Of a stretch of DNA of 57,590 nucleotides, positions 7,414 to 15,792 are shown piece after piece. A program made the translations under genes and the position numbers. Within the stretch, counting starts at the first letter, position 1; the number at the start of each line of letters is the position of its first letter. Source of the DNA: Craurococcus roseus (GTDB lineage: Bacteria; Pseudomonadota; Alphaproteobacteria; Acetobacterales; Acetobacteraceae); contig NZ_BAAAFZ010000068.1 in NCBI RefSeq assembly GCF_039523795.1, forward strand, positions 1 to 57,590, given 5' to 3'. The notes under the pieces were generated by a model. It made no database searches. It was given only the letters and a program-made list of their open reading frames with translations, and was not told where the DNA came from.

Positions 7414-8481
7414 ATGACGAGCGAGACCCCCTGGGACGGCCGGCCGGCCAAGCCCCTGCTGCGCGCCCTCGCCGGCGAGCAGGTGTGGCCGCCGCCGCTC
7501 TGGCTGATGCGCCAAGCGGGGCGCTACCTGCCCGAGTACCGCGAGGTGCGCGCGCGGGCGGGCGACTTCGTGACCCTCTGCACCACGCCGGAGATGGCTG
7601 CCGAGGTGACGCTGCAACCGATCCGGCGCTACGGCTTCGACGCCGCCATCCTGTTCTCCGACATCCTCATGGTGCCCTGGGCGATGGGCCAGCCGCTGCG
7701 ATTCGCCGAGGGCGAGGGGCCGGTGCTGGAGCCGGTGCGCGACGCCGCGGCGATCGGCGCCCTCCGGGTCGCGGGCGTGGCGGAAAGGGCGGCGCCCATC
7801 ATGGAAACGGTGCGGCGGGTGGGGGCCGGGCTGGAGGCGGAGGCGCCGCGGACGGCGCTGATCGGCTTCGCCGGCTCCCCCTTCACCGTCGCCTGCTACA
7901 TGGTGGAGGGGCGCGGCTCGCGCGATTTCGCCCACCCGCGCGCCATGGCCCACGCCGACCCGGCGCTGTTCGGCCGGCTGATCCGGATGCTGGTGGACGC
8001 GACGGCCGAGTACCTCGTGGCCCAGGCGGAGGCCGGCGCCGAGGCGCTGATGCTGTTCGACAGTTGGGCCGGGCTGCTGCCGCCGGCGCAGTTCCGCCGC
8101 TGGGTGATCGAGCCGAACGCCGCCTTGGTACGTGTGCTGCGGAAGCGGCTGCCGCCCGAGTTCCCCTTGATCGGCTTTCCCCGGCTCGCCGGGCCGATGC
8201 TGGCCGAGTTCGCGCAGCGGACGGGCGTCCAGGCGGTGGGCATGGACACCGCCATGGACCCGCGCTGGGCGGCTTCGGCGGTGCCGGACACCATCGCGCT
8301 CCAGGGCAACCTCGACCCGCTGGCGCTCATCGCGGGCGGGCCGGCGCTGGAGGTGGAGGCGCGGGCCATCCTCGGCGCCATGCGCGGCCGGCCCTTCGTG
8401 TTCAACCTCGGCCACGGCATCGAAAAGACCACGCCGCCAGAACACGTGTCGGCGCTGGTCCGCGTGGTGCGGAGCGGTTGA
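7414..8481 (+). CDS. hemE: Uroporphyrinogen decarboxylase
   Basis: The 355-aa protein has the conserved N-terminal segment LWLMRQAGRYLPEYRE, then FSDILMVPWAMG, GFAGSPFTVACYMVEG and a C-terminal NLGHGI. These are diagnostic of HemE, which decarboxylates four acetate side chains of uroporphyrinogen III to give coproporphyrinogen III in the cytosol. The ATG at 7414 is preferred because a purine-rich GAGAGAGG lies about 10 nt upstream and the length matches the family. A TTG 27 nt earlier would add non-conserved residues. It is the first of a haem cluster (hemE, hemH, hemJ) running rightward from oriC. Confidence 0.97.
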   Translation: MTSETPWDGRPAKPLLRALAGEQVWPPPLWLMRQAGRYLPEYREVRARAGDFVTLCTTPEMAAEVTLQPIRRYGFDAAILFSDILMVPWAMGQPLRFAEGEGPVLEPVRDAAAIGALRVAGVAERAAPIMETVRRVGAGLEAEAPRTALIGFAGSPFTVACYMVEGRGSRDFAHPRAMAHADPALFGRLIRMLVDATAEYLVAQAEAGAEALMLFDSWAGLLPPAQFRRWVIEPNAALVRVLRKRLPPEFPLIGFPRLAGPMLAEFAQRTGVQAVGMDTAMDPRWAASAVPDTIALQGNLDPLALIAGGPALEVEARAILGAMRGRPFVFNLGHGIEKTTPPEHVSALVRVVRSG

Positions 8482-8525
8482 CCCGGGCCTCCGGGCCCGC
8501 ATCTATGGCGCGCGATTCGGGAACC

Positions 8526-9674
8526 ATGGACATCATGCGGCGCGTAGCGGTGGTGCTGTTCAACCTCGGCGGGCCGGATTCGCCCGAGGCGGTGCGGCCC
8601 TTCCTGGAGAACCTGTTCACGGACCCCGCCATCCTGCGGGTGCCGGGCTTCGTGCGCCCTTGGCTCGGCCGCTTCATCGCGGCCCGGCGGACCAAGGCGG
8701 CCTCGGAGAACTACGCCATCCTCGGCGGCCGTTCGCCCTTGCTGGAATTGACGGAGGAGCAGGGCCGGGCGCTGGAAGCGGCGCTGAACGCCGGGACGGG
8801 CGCCGCGGACGAGGAGCACCGCTGCTTCGTCGCCATGCGCTACTGGCACCCCTTCAGCGAGGAAGCGGCGCGGGCGGTGCGCGACTGGGGCGCCACGGAG
8901 GTCGTCCTGCTGCCGCTCTACCCGCAGTTCTCCACCACCACCACCGGCAGCAGCATGGTGGCCTGGGACGAGGCGGCACGGGCCGTGGGCCTCCGCCTGC
9001 CCACGACGACCGTCTGCTGCTGGCACTCGGACGAGGGCTTCGCGGCGGCCACCGCGGCGCTGGTGCGCGAGGCCCGGGACAAGGCGCTGGCGGAACTGCC
9101 GGCGGGGGCCGGGCTGCGGGTGCTGTTCTCCGCGCACGGCCTGCCCGAGAGCATCGTCAAGCGCGGCGACCCCTACCAGTGGCAGGTGGAGCGCACGGTG
9201 GCTTCCGTGGTGGAGGCGCTGGGCGTCGAGGGGCTGGACCACCAGGTTTGCTACCAGTCCCGGGTCACGCCGCAGCGCTGGATCGGGCCGAGCACGGAAG
9301 AGGCGCTGGAAACCGCGGCCGAGGACAAGGTCGCGGTGCTGGTCTGCCCCATCGCCTTCGTGTCCGAGCATTCTGAGACGCTGGTGGAACTGGACGTCGA
9401 GTACCGGGAGGCGGCGCACAAGCTCGGCGTGCCGGGCTACTTCCGGGTGCCGACGCAGAACAGCGACGCCGACTTCATCGCTTCCCTGGCCGCGCTGGTG
9501 CGGCGGGCGCGTGGCAGCGGCCGCGAGCTGTGCTCCTTCGCCGGGGCGCGGCAGTGCCCGAAGGCCCACGGCGATTGCCCGCACGCCAAGGTCCGCGGCG
9601 ACGGGAGGCGCCCCCCGGCGGCCCTGGGCGGCAAGGCCGGGACGCCGGCGGCCAAGGTCCGGGAAGCGGCGTGA
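8526..9674 (+). CDS. hemH: Ferrochelatase
   Basis: This is a 382-aa reading from the ATG at 8526; an in-frame ATG at 8505 would add seven residues, and neither has a strong ribosome site. Ferrochelatase motifs include VVLFNLGGPD, LYPQFSTTTTGS, FSAHGLPESIVKRGDPY (catalytic His), CYQSRVTPQRWIGP and the metal-loading CPIAFVSEHSETLVELD. It inserts Fe2+ into the porphyrin ring at the inner membrane. The protein is about 30 residues longer than common HemH. The extra C-terminus contains a Cys pair spaced ...LCSFAGARQC...DCPHA, which resembles a [2Fe-2S] ligand arrangement; that reading is inference. The stop overlaps the next start (GTGA). Confidence 0.95.
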   Translation: MDIMRRVAVVLFNLGGPDSPEAVRPFLENLFTDPAILRVPGFVRPWLGRFIAARRTKAASENYAILGGRSPLLELTEEQGRALEAALNAGTGAADEEHRCFVAMRYWHPFSEEAARAVRDWGATEVVLLPLYPQFSTTTTGSSMVAWDEAARAVGLRLPTTTVCCWHSDEGFAAATAALVREARDKALAELPAGAGLRVLFSAHGLPESIVKRGDPYQWQVERTVASVVEALGVEGLDHQVCYQSRVTPQRWIGPSTEEALETAAEDKVAVLVCPIAFVSEHSETLVELDVEYREAAHKLGVPGYFRVPTQNSDADFIASLAALVRRARGSGRELCSFAGARQCPKAHGDCPHAKVRGDGRRPPAALGGKAGTPAAKVREAA

Positions 9675-10351
9675 CGGCTCCGGTGCCGCCGCCACGGCCT
9701 GCTGCCGTGCTGTTCGACTGCGACGGCGTGCTGGCCGACAGCGAAGGGTTGGTGAACCGGCTGGTGGCGGAGGAGCTGACGGCGCGCGGCTGGCCGATCT
9801 CGGCCGAGCAGTGCCGCGAAACCTTCCTCGGCATGGCATTGCCGGCGATGCTGCCGGTGATCGAGGCGCGGGTCGGGCGCCTGCCCGCCCGCTGGCCCGA
9901 GATGCTCTCCGTCCGCATCGCCGCCGCCATGTGCCGGGAAGCGGAGCCGGTGCCGGGGGCGCTCGAGGCGGTGCGGGCCGTGGCCGGGGCGGGGCTGCCG
10001 GTGGCGGTCGCGTCCAACTCGGCGCGGGCGGAGCTGGACGCGAAGCTCGACCGCTTGGGGCTGGCGGCCTTCTTCGCCGGGCGGGTCTTCTCCTTCGAGG
10101 ACGTGGCGCGGCCCAAGCCTGCGCCGGACATCTACCTGGCGGCGGCGCTGGCTTGCGGCGCGGCGCCAGGCGACTGCGTGGTGGTGGAGGACAGCCTGCT
10201 CGGCGTGCGGGCCGGCGTCCGCGCCGGCTGCCGGGTGCTGGGGCTGACGCGCGAGAGCGACGCTTCGGTGCTGGCCGCCGCCGGCGCGGAGCCTTTCGCC
10301 GCGATGGCGGCATTGCCGGAGTTGCTCGGGCTGGCGGCCGTCGCCGGATGA
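9671..10351 (+). CDS. HAD-superfamily phosphatase (beta-PGM/Gph-like)
   Basis: The 226-aa protein has all four HAD motifs. Motif I is LFDCDGVLADSE (nucleophile and acid Asp), motif II is ASNS, motif III Lys is in RPKPAPDIY, and motif IV is VVVEDSLLGVRAG. The cap inserted after motif I is helical (class C1), as in phosphoglycolate phosphatases and beta-phosphoglucomutases. The substrate cannot be deduced. The GTG start overlaps the hemH stop and the stop overlaps the hemJ ATG, so it is translated inside the haem cluster. A role in haem synthesis is not established. Confidence 0.9.
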   Translation: MTAPVPPPRPAAVLFDCDGVLADSEGLVNRLVAEELTARGWPISAEQCRETFLGMALPAMLPVIEARVGRLPARWPEMLSVRIAAAMCREAEPVPGALEAVRAVAGAGLPVAVASNSARAELDAKLDRLGLAAFFAGRVFSFEDVARPKPAPDIYLAAALACGAAPGDCVVVEDSLLGVRAGVRAGCRVLGLTRESDASVLAAAGAEPFAAMAALPELLGLAAVAG

Positions 10352-10815
10352 CGGTGGAGGCGCTGGCGCCGTTCTACCCTTGGACCAAGTCGCTGCACCT
10401 GCTCTCGGTGTTCGCCTGGATGGCGGGGCTGTTCTACCTGCCGCGGCTCTACGTCTACCACACCGCGGCGGCGCCGGGCTCGGAAACCAGCGAGACCTTC
10501 AAGGGCATGGAGCGGCGGCTGCTCCGCGCCATCATGAACCCGGCCATGATCGCCGCCTGGGTCTTCGGCCTGGTCCTGGTGCTCACCCCGGGCGTGGTGG
10601 ACTGGCGGGCCGGGTGGTGGCACGGCAAGGCCGCGGGCTTCCTGGCCATGACCGCCTTCCACATGCACCTGGCGGCGGAGCGGAAGGGCTTCGAGGCCGA
10701 CAGGCGACAGCGCACCGGGCGCTACTGGCGGGTGGCCAACGAGGCGCCGACGCTCCTGCTGGCGCTGATCGTGGTCATGGTGATCGTGAAGCCCTGGGCC
10801 TCCTCCGGCGGGTAG
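10348..10815 (+). CDS. hemJ: Protoporphyrinogen IX oxidase, HemJ type
   Basis: The 155-aa membrane protein has four predicted helices. Conserved features include KSLHLLSVFAWMAGLFYLPRLYVYH (His near residue 17), the MERRLLRAIMNPAM segment, FHMHLAAERKGF and a C-terminal RVANEAPTLLLALIVVMVIVKP. These match HemJ (formerly UPF0093), which oxidises protoporphyrinogen IX in bacteria lacking HemY and HemG. Its place directly after hemE and hemH supports the call. The ATG start overlaps the upstream stop by 4 nt. Confidence 0.95.
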   Translation: MTVEALAPFYPWTKSLHLLSVFAWMAGLFYLPRLYVYHTAAAPGSETSETFKGMERRLLRAIMNPAMIAAWVFGLVLVLTPGVVDWRAGWWHGKAAGFLAMTAFHMHLAAERKGFEADRRQRTGRYWRVANEAPTLLLALIVVMVIVKPWASSGG

Positions 10816-11098
10816 AAGGGGCTTGATCCGGCAGGACCGGACTCCCATCTCCTTCCTTGACGACGTGCCGCCCGATCCCTAGGGTCTGCGGTGCCCCAGG
10901 CAGCGGGCCGGTCCTCGGTCGCTGCTCTCTCCTTTCTCCTCCCCCGGTACCCACTCGCCACCGCGCACCGCTCCATCACCGGGCGGCATCGTGGCGGAAG
11001 CGGAAGAACCGGAGCGACGCGCGCCGCCATTCCGGCCCGCGGGCCTCGGCACCACCGGGAAGGAGCCAGTTCCCGTTCCCTCCGGACGTCCAAGCGCC
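10816..11098 (+). promoter_or_regulatory. rho leader with C-rich, G-poor segment
   Basis: This 283-bp gap precedes rho. A short inverted repeat TCCGG/CCGGA (10827-10841) follows the hemJ stop. The stretch 10921-10980 has 33 C and only 8 G on the sense strand, strongly skewed for this genome. It resembles a rut site, as expected where Rho represses its own transcription by early termination in its leader. That regulation is known for E. coli rho and is inferred here. A long in-frame GTG at 10991 exists but the conserved protein starts later. Confidence 0.45.
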
Positions 11099-12379
11099 AT
11101 GCACCTTTCAGAACTCAAGGCCAAAAGCCCCGCGGACCTGCTCTCCTTCGCCGAGGAGCTGCAGATCGAGAACGCCTCCTCCCTGCGCAAGCAGGACATC
11201 ATGTTCGCCATCCTCAAGCAGCTCGCCGAGAACGAGCAGGCGATCTACGGGGAAGGCACGCTGGAGATCCTGTCCGACGGCTTCGGCTTCCTCCGCAGCC
11301 CGCAGGCGAATTTCCTGCCGGGGCCGGACGACATCTACGTCTCCCCCGCCCAGGTGCGCCGCTTCGGCCTGCGCACCGGCGACACCGTCGAAGGCCAGAT
11401 CCGCGCGCCCAAGGACGGCGAGCGCTACTTCGCGCTGCTCAAGGTCAACGCCATCAACTTCGAGCCGCCCGAAGCGCTGCGCCAGCGCATCAACTTCGAC
11501 AACCTCACGCCGCTCTACCCGAACCGCCGGCTCAAGATGGAGAACCCGGACGCGGAGCAGGCGAGCGGCGGCAAGGGCCCGACCAAGGACTACACCCACC
11601 GCGTCATCGACCTGATCGCGCCGATCGGCATGGGCCAGCGCGCGCTGATCGTCTCGCCGCCGCGCACCGGCAAGACGGTGATGCTGCAGAACATCGCCAA
11701 GTCCATCACGGCGAACCACCCCGACGTCTTCCTCATGGTGCTGTTGATCGACGAGCGGCCGGAGGAGGTGACGGACATGGCGCGCACCGTGCGCGGCGAG
11801 GTGGTGGCCTCCACCTTCGACGAGCCGGCGACGCGGCACGTCCAGGTGACGGAGATGGTGCTGGAGAAGGCCAAGCGCCTGGTCGAGCACAAGCGCGACG
11901 TGGTGGTGCTGCTGGACAGCATCACGCGCCTCGGCCGCGCCTACAACTCCGTGGTGCCGTCCTCAGGCAAGGTGCTGACCGGCGGCGTGGACGCCAACGC
12001 CCTGCAGCGGCCGAAGCGCTTCTTCGGCGCGGCGCGCAACATCGAGGAGGGCGGCTCGCTCACCATCATCGCCACGGCGCTGATCGACACCGGGTCGCGC
12101 ATGGACGAGGTGATCTTCGAGGAGTTCAAGGGCACCGGCAACTCGGAGCTGATCCTCGACCGCAAGCTCTCCGACAAGCGCACCTTCCCGGCGATCGACA
12201 TCACCAAGAGCGGCACCCGCAAGGAGGAGCTGCTGGTGGACCGCGCGACGCTGTCGAAGATGTGGGTGCTGCGCCGCATCCTGAACCCGATGGGAACCCA
12301 GGACGCGATGGAGTTCCTGCTGGACAAGCTGAAGTACAGCAAGACCAACCAGGACTTCTTCGACGCGATGAACACCTGA
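11099..12379 (+). CDS. rho: Transcription termination factor Rho
   Basis: The 426-aa protein, close to the 419 aa of E. coli, has an N-terminal helix bundle (LSELKAKSPADLL) and the RNP1-like DGFGFLR (about 60-66) of the RNA-binding fold. The ATPase has Walker A at about 186-193 (PPRTGKTV), the Q-loop/R-loop region (NVLTGGVDANAL-like KVLTGGVDANAL) and MFFGAARNIEEGGSLTI-like RFFGAARNIEEG. Rho is a hexameric RNA helicase that ends transcription at rut sites. The ATG at 11099 gives the conserved N-terminus; GTG 10991 would add 36 unconserved residues. Confidence 0.97.
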   Translation: MHLSELKAKSPADLLSFAEELQIENASSLRKQDIMFAILKQLAENEQAIYGEGTLEILSDGFGFLRSPQANFLPGPDDIYVSPAQVRRFGLRTGDTVEGQIRAPKDGERYFALLKVNAINFEPPEALRQRINFDNLTPLYPNRRLKMENPDAEQASGGKGPTKDYTHRVIDLIAPIGMGQRALIVSPPRTGKTVMLQNIAKSITANHPDVFLMVLLIDERPEEVTDMARTVRGEVVASTFDEPATRHVQVTEMVLEKAKRLVEHKRDVVVLLDSITRLGRAYNSVVPSSGKVLTGGVDANALQRPKRFFGAARNIEEGGSLTIIATALIDTGSRMDEVIFEEFKGTGNSELILDRKLSDKRTFPAIDITKSGTRKEELLVDRATLSKMWVLRRILNPMGTQDAMEFLLDKLKYSKTNQDFFDAMNT

Positions 12380-12393
12380 CGCGGCCGGGGTCA

Positions 12394-12428
12394 GGGCCGG
12401 CGGGACGCTCCGCGTGGCGTGCCGGCCC
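12394..12428 (+). repeat. Inverted repeat spanning a start codon
   Basis: GGGCCGGC (12394-12401) and GCCGGCCC (12421-12428) can pair over a 19-nt loop that contains the GTG start of the next gene. It could act as a terminator-like hairpin after rho or limit translation of the downstream gene; no T-run follows. Confidence 0.35.
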
Positions 12429-12920
12429 TTGGCGGTGTTCCTCGACTTCGAGGCCTCCTCGCTCTCGAAGAAGGGCTTCCCCATCGAGGTGGCCTGGGTG
12501 TTCGAGACCGGCGAGGAAGAGTCGCACCTGATCCGCCCGGCCGCCGACTGGACGGACTGGTCCGCGGCGGCGCAAGCCGTCCACCGCATCCCGCGCGAAA
12601 CGCTCGAACGCGACGGCGAGCCCGCGGCGGAGGCGGCGCGGCGAACGCTCGACGCGCTCTCCGGCCATCGCCTCTACGCCTCGGCGCCGAGCTGGGACGG
12701 CCAGTGGCTGTCGCGCCTGCTCCGCGCCGGCGGCCTGCCGCGCCACGCGCTGCGGCTGCGCGACACGGAGGAAGCGCGGGCGGAGGCCGTGGCGGCGGCG
12801 CTGGAGGCGGCGGGCGTGGCGCCGGAAGAGCGGGAGCGGATCGCGGGCCCGATCCTCGAAGACGTGCAGCGCCGCGCGAAGGATGCCGAGCCGGCTCATA
12901 CCACCGAGCCTATGAAGTGA
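12414..12920 (+). CDS. DnaQ-like 3'-5' exonuclease domain protein
   Basis: The 168-aa protein starts with AVFLDFEASSLSKKGFPIEVAWV, an Exo I motif with the D-x-E pair. AVHRIPRETLE and SAPSWDGQWL supply the later acidic positions seen in DEDD exonucleases. It lacks a clear final HxxxxxD motif; the C-terminal helix is Glu/Ala-rich. Small stand-alone DEDD proteins of this size occur widely in alphaproteobacteria, and their substrates are mostly unknown. The GTG start follows rho by 34 nt. The gene converges with the DUF1963 gene. Confidence 0.7.
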   Translation: MACRPLAVFLDFEASSLSKKGFPIEVAWVFETGEEESHLIRPAADWTDWSAAAQAVHRIPRETLERDGEPAAEAARRTLDALSGHRLYASAPSWDGQWLSRLLRAGGLPRHALRLRDTEEARAEAVAAALEAAGVAPEERERIAGPILEDVQRRAKDAEPAHTTEPMK

Positions 12921-12997
12921 CTTTCGCTGTCCAGGCTCACGCGCAGGAACAGCGACGCCTGTCTCGTGCGGATGGCCTCCGCCGACGGCGGCGGTGC

Positions 12998-13891
12998 CTA
13001 GGTGGTCTGGAGCATGAGCCAGACGCGCGAGAAGTCGCGGCGAGCGAGGGCGTCCCGCTTGATCCAAAAGTAGATGACGCCAAGGCCGCTGCCCCACTCC
13101 GCGCCCAGCGCGCTTCGGCTCGGTAGCTGGAGGAGGAGCCGCCACGCGCGGGCTTCGCGTTTGGCATTGACGCCCGCCGTGGAGGCGAAATCCTCAGAAG
13201 AACCGGCCCCAAAGCCCGACGAAGCGAGTTCGCAGCCCACTTCCATCGCGGACTGGATGCAGTGGGGGTGTCCCCCGATCTGTCCGGAGTAACCGGCCAA
13301 TTCGTCCCGCTTCCGCGCTTCGGACGCCTCGGCGCGTTCCTCCTCCGTCAGATGCACGCCTTCGAGCCACGGCGACCCCGACAGGTCGTCAGGAACGGTC
13401 ACCACCGGCTCGAACAGCGCGCGGGCGCTGGGGAGCGCCGGTCGCCCCTGTGACGGCGGCAACGGCGTGAGCCCTGCGGCGTCCTCCAAATGGACGACCT
13501 GCGCCGACCCGGCGTCGTGCGGGAAGATGCCCCAGGGCTGCCTTTCGACGTCGTAGAAGAATAGCAGCCTGCCGTGGGCGGGCAGGCCGAGGTTCGTCCG
13601 CACCCCGCCCAGCTCACCCAAGTCGATTTGCAGCAGGTGATCCAGCGGACGGCCGTTGTGGCGCGGCCAGTCGAAGCCGGGCGGCACCTCGGGCAGGCCG
13701 CCGAAGCGCGACGCGGCCGCGCCGCCGACCGGGCCCTCCAGCGGCGTGAGACGGGCAGCCGGCCACCGCAGGTCGTCCGGCAACGCTCTCACAACGCCTC
13801 CGGCCATAGCCCCTCCAGCCTGTCGGACCTGAACGCCTCCGGCCGAACCGAGGGCGCCGGCGCCCAGCGCGAGCAGGACACGTCGATGCAC
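12998..13891 (-). CDS. DUF1963 (YwqG-like) protein with Tat-like N-terminus
   Basis: The 297-aa reading starts at GTG 13891, with a G-rich ribosome site (GGGGGGAG) just upstream. The body has DUF1963 hallmarks: SRFGGLPEVPPGFDWPRHNGRPLDHLLQIDLGEL, LFFYDVERQPWG, EEERAEASEARKR and a C-terminal GVIYFWIKRDALARRDFSRVWLMLQ. YwqG-type proteins are often immunity-like or of unknown function. The N-terminus HRRVLLALGAGALGSAGG has a twin-arginine followed by a hydrophobic stretch, suggesting export, which is unusual for this family. A start at a later Met (AGGVVRAL) would remove it. It sits beside an IS630 element. Confidence 0.75.
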   Translation of the reverse strand: MHRRVLLALGAGALGSAGGVQVRQAGGAMAGGVVRALPDDLRWPAARLTPLEGPVGGAAASRFGGLPEVPPGFDWPRHNGRPLDHLLQIDLGELGGVRTNLGLPAHGRLLFFYDVERQPWGIFPHDAGSAQVVHLEDAAGLTPLPPSQGRPALPSARALFEPVVTVPDDLSGSPWLEGVHLTEEERAEASEARKRDELAGYSGQIGGHPHCIQSAMEVGCELASSGFGAGSSEDFASTAGVNAKREARAWRLLLQLPSRSALGAEWGSGLGVIYFWIKRDALARRDFSRVWLMLQTT

Positions 13892-13966
13892 GCCATCTCC
13901 CCCCCGCCATGCGGTGCACAGGCCATGGCGGGGCTGATGCGCCCTAAGCGCTCCGTACGGCCACGA

Positions 13967-13986
13967 AACTACACGCTGGTGTAGTT
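13967..13986. repeat. Perfect 8-bp inverted repeat, hairpin-forming
   Basis: AACTACAC-GCTG-GTGTAGTT forms an 8-bp stem with a 4-nt loop. It lies between the start of the DUF1963 gene and the IS630 transposase, on the left flank of the element. It may be an operator, a terminator facing the element, or part of the IS end. Confidence 0.55.
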
Positions 13987-14133
13987 GCCTGCAATGGTGT
14001 GCGCGGTTGGATTTCCGCGTGCCGGTGGATCGATGGAGCGAGACCTTCGCGGGAGGAGACCTGTGGCCCTCTCGTGGGGCCGGCGGGACGGCTCGTGTGG
14101 TTTCCTGCCCTTTCGACGACGGTGGAGAGACCG

Positions 14134-15194
14134 ATGGGGGCGGCGCGCGAGATCCGGACCGACTTGGCCAGCCCCGCCCGGCTGCGAGCCTTGGCGCGGC
14201 GCGAACGAGGTCCGCGCACGGCGGCGAGGATGCTGGCGATCGCCGCCGCGCTGGAGGGCAGAAGCCGGGCGGAGGCGGCGCGGCTGGCCGGCATGGAGCG
14301 CCAGGCGCTGCGGGACGCGGTGGTGCGCTACAACGCCGAAGGCCTGGAAGGGCTGCGCGACCGCCCCAAGCCGGGCCGGCCGCCGGCGCTGACCGAGGCC
14401 GAGCAGGCGGTGCTGCTGGACGCCGTCTTCCGCGGGCCCGAGCCGGCGCGGGACGGCTGCGCGGACTGGACCCTGCCGGCCTTGTGCCGCTGGATCGAGC
14501 GCCGCTTCCGCAAGCGGCTGCACCCGGCCAGCCTGTCGCGCGTCGTGCGCCGCCTCGACCTGTCCCGGCAGAAGACCCGCCCCCGGCACCCGCAGGCCGA
14601 CGAACGGGCGAAATCCGCTTTCGCCAAAGGGGGCTCTCGCGGGCCGCGGCGGCGGCCGAGGCCCATCCGGGCGAGCGCGTCGAGGTCTGGTTCATGGACG
14701 AGGCCCGCTTCGGCGAGAAGGGCCGCACCGGGCACCGCTGGTGGGTGCGCGGCGAGCGGCCGCGCGGCCTGCGCCAGATCGGCTACGAGTGGGCGTTCCT
14801 GTTCGGCGCCGTCCGCCCCGCCACCGGCCAGGGTTTCGCGCTCGTCTTGCCCGAGGTCTCGACCGCGGCCATGCAAGCGTTCCTCGACCGCTTCGCCGCG
14901 GCATTGGCGGCGGGCGCGCACGCCGTCCTCGTGCTGGACCGGGCTGGCTGGCACGGCTCCCGCGGCCTCGCCGTGCCGCCCAACGTCACGCTCGTGCCGC
15001 TGCCGCCCTACGCCCCGGAGTTGAACCCTGTGGAGCGCGTCTGGCTGTTCCTGCGCGAGAGGTTCCTCTCCCACCGCGTGCTCGACGGTTACGGCGCCAT
15101 CGTCGCCGCTTGCTGCAAGGCGCGGAACGCGCTGACGCCCGAGCGCCTGCGATCCCTCTGCGCATACCCCTGGATCAGGAAGGTCGCTTTATAG
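14134..15194 (+). CDS. IS630-family transposase, two frames joined by a -1 shift
   Basis: The first frame starts at ATG 14134 (GGAGAGA upstream). It encodes the helix-turn-helix part: ARLRALARRERGPRTAARMLAIAAALEG... and the DRPKPGRPPALTEAE linker. The second frame encodes the DDE catalytic part: VWFMDEARFGEKG (first D), HAVLVLDRAGWH (second D) and PYAPELNPVERVW (E), ending at 15194. The frames meet at AAAGGGGG (14626-14633), where a -1 slip gives continuous family-like sequence. IS630 elements are known to use programmed -1 frameshifting, so this copy could be active. A point mutation is the alternative. Confidence 0.85.
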
Positions 15195-15380
15195 GCTCGG
15201 CGGTATCACAGGGCGCTGGACGATGCGCGGCGGGAGCGTGACCTTTGGCTGGACGTGGGGCGCCGGGCTGCAAAGCTGGGCGTTGTACGTCCCCACCGAC
15301 CAAGCTAGCAGCATCCGCAAAGCGCACCCTGAAATGTTGGAGCGCCGCTCCAGTTCTTCAACGCGGCCGGGAGGCTTTCA

Positions 15381-15707
15381 GTGGAGAGGTGGCAAAGGAT
15401 CGGGGAAGATAAGTCCGCCAAATTTGGCAAGCGCTCTATAGCCTTCGCGTTTCCGGGCGGAAGGTACCGAATATGCATTGACGACGATGAACAGAACCGC
15501 GTCCGTGTGCGGTACGTCGCAGAAGAAGAGTACTGGCCTATCGAAATCAGAGCGGTTTGTGACGGGCTTTTTCGGCTCTCAGGCGTCGCTTACAATACTG
15601 GCGGCCTCCTCGGCGGCACTTTTTGGTATGAACTGCTTCTAGCTGTGCCGAGCACCATCACCTATTGGGGTGATTGTGTGATCGCGCGAGAAGATAAGGA
15701 GGCGTAG
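15381..15707 (+). CDS. Hypothetical protein, low-GC orphan
   Basis: The 108-aa protein is read from GTG 15381. It is rich in aromatic and acidic residues (CIDDDEQNRVRVRYVAEEEYWPIEIRAVCDGLF) and lacks membrane segments or a known motif. Base composition is clearly lower in GC than neighbouring genes, suggesting recent acquisition. In-frame sequence before the GTG (APLQFFNAAGRLS) also looks coding-like but is closed by a stop at 15330, so the N-terminus may be truncated. It sits between an IS element and a toxin-antitoxin pair. Size and context would fit an immunity or defence accessory gene; this is a guess. Confidence 0.5.
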   Translation: MERWQRIGEDKSAKFGKRSIAFAFPGGRYRICIDDDEQNRVRVRYVAEEEYWPIEIRAVCDGLFRLSGVAYNTGGLLGGTFWYELLLAVPSTITYWGDCVIAREDKEA

Positions 15708-15792
15708 TCACCGCCGCAAAACCTTCGCGTTCCGAGGCGGAGGTATAGAGGGATCGGCCAGATCGCTCGGTGCGCGCCTTCTTCCGAAAAGC

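Larger units (their letters stand above)
13945..15196 (+). mobile_element. IS630-family insertion sequence (ends approximate)
   Basis: One transposase occupies the element. IS630 members insert at TA; a TA occurs at each proposed edge (near 13945 and 15192). The sequences just inside (AGCGCTCC on the left; AGCGACC on the reverse complement of the right) share only a short AGCG core, so the ends are approximate. The element separates the DUF1963 gene from a low-GC orphan. Confidence 0.6.

Noticed and set aside
10991..11098. Longer Rho protein starting at GTG 10991
   Set aside because: The added 36 residues are Pro/Arg-rich and unlike the conserved Rho N-terminus; the stretch looks like leader DNA.
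13892..14728. Extended frame fusing the DUF1963 protein with upstream sequence
   Set aside because: It runs antisense through the transposase gene and has no domain content; a G-rich ribosome site supports GTG 13891.
15223..15441. 72-codon plus-strand frame starting MRGGSVTFGWTW
   Set aside because: It overlaps the better-supported 15381 gene in another frame and shows no motif. A short truncated gene cannot be fully excluded.
15441..15750. Similar short strings CTTCGCGTT-CCG-GGCGGA-GGTA at 15441 and 15721
   Set aside because: Only two imperfect copies around one small gene; too little to call a repeat or attachment site.
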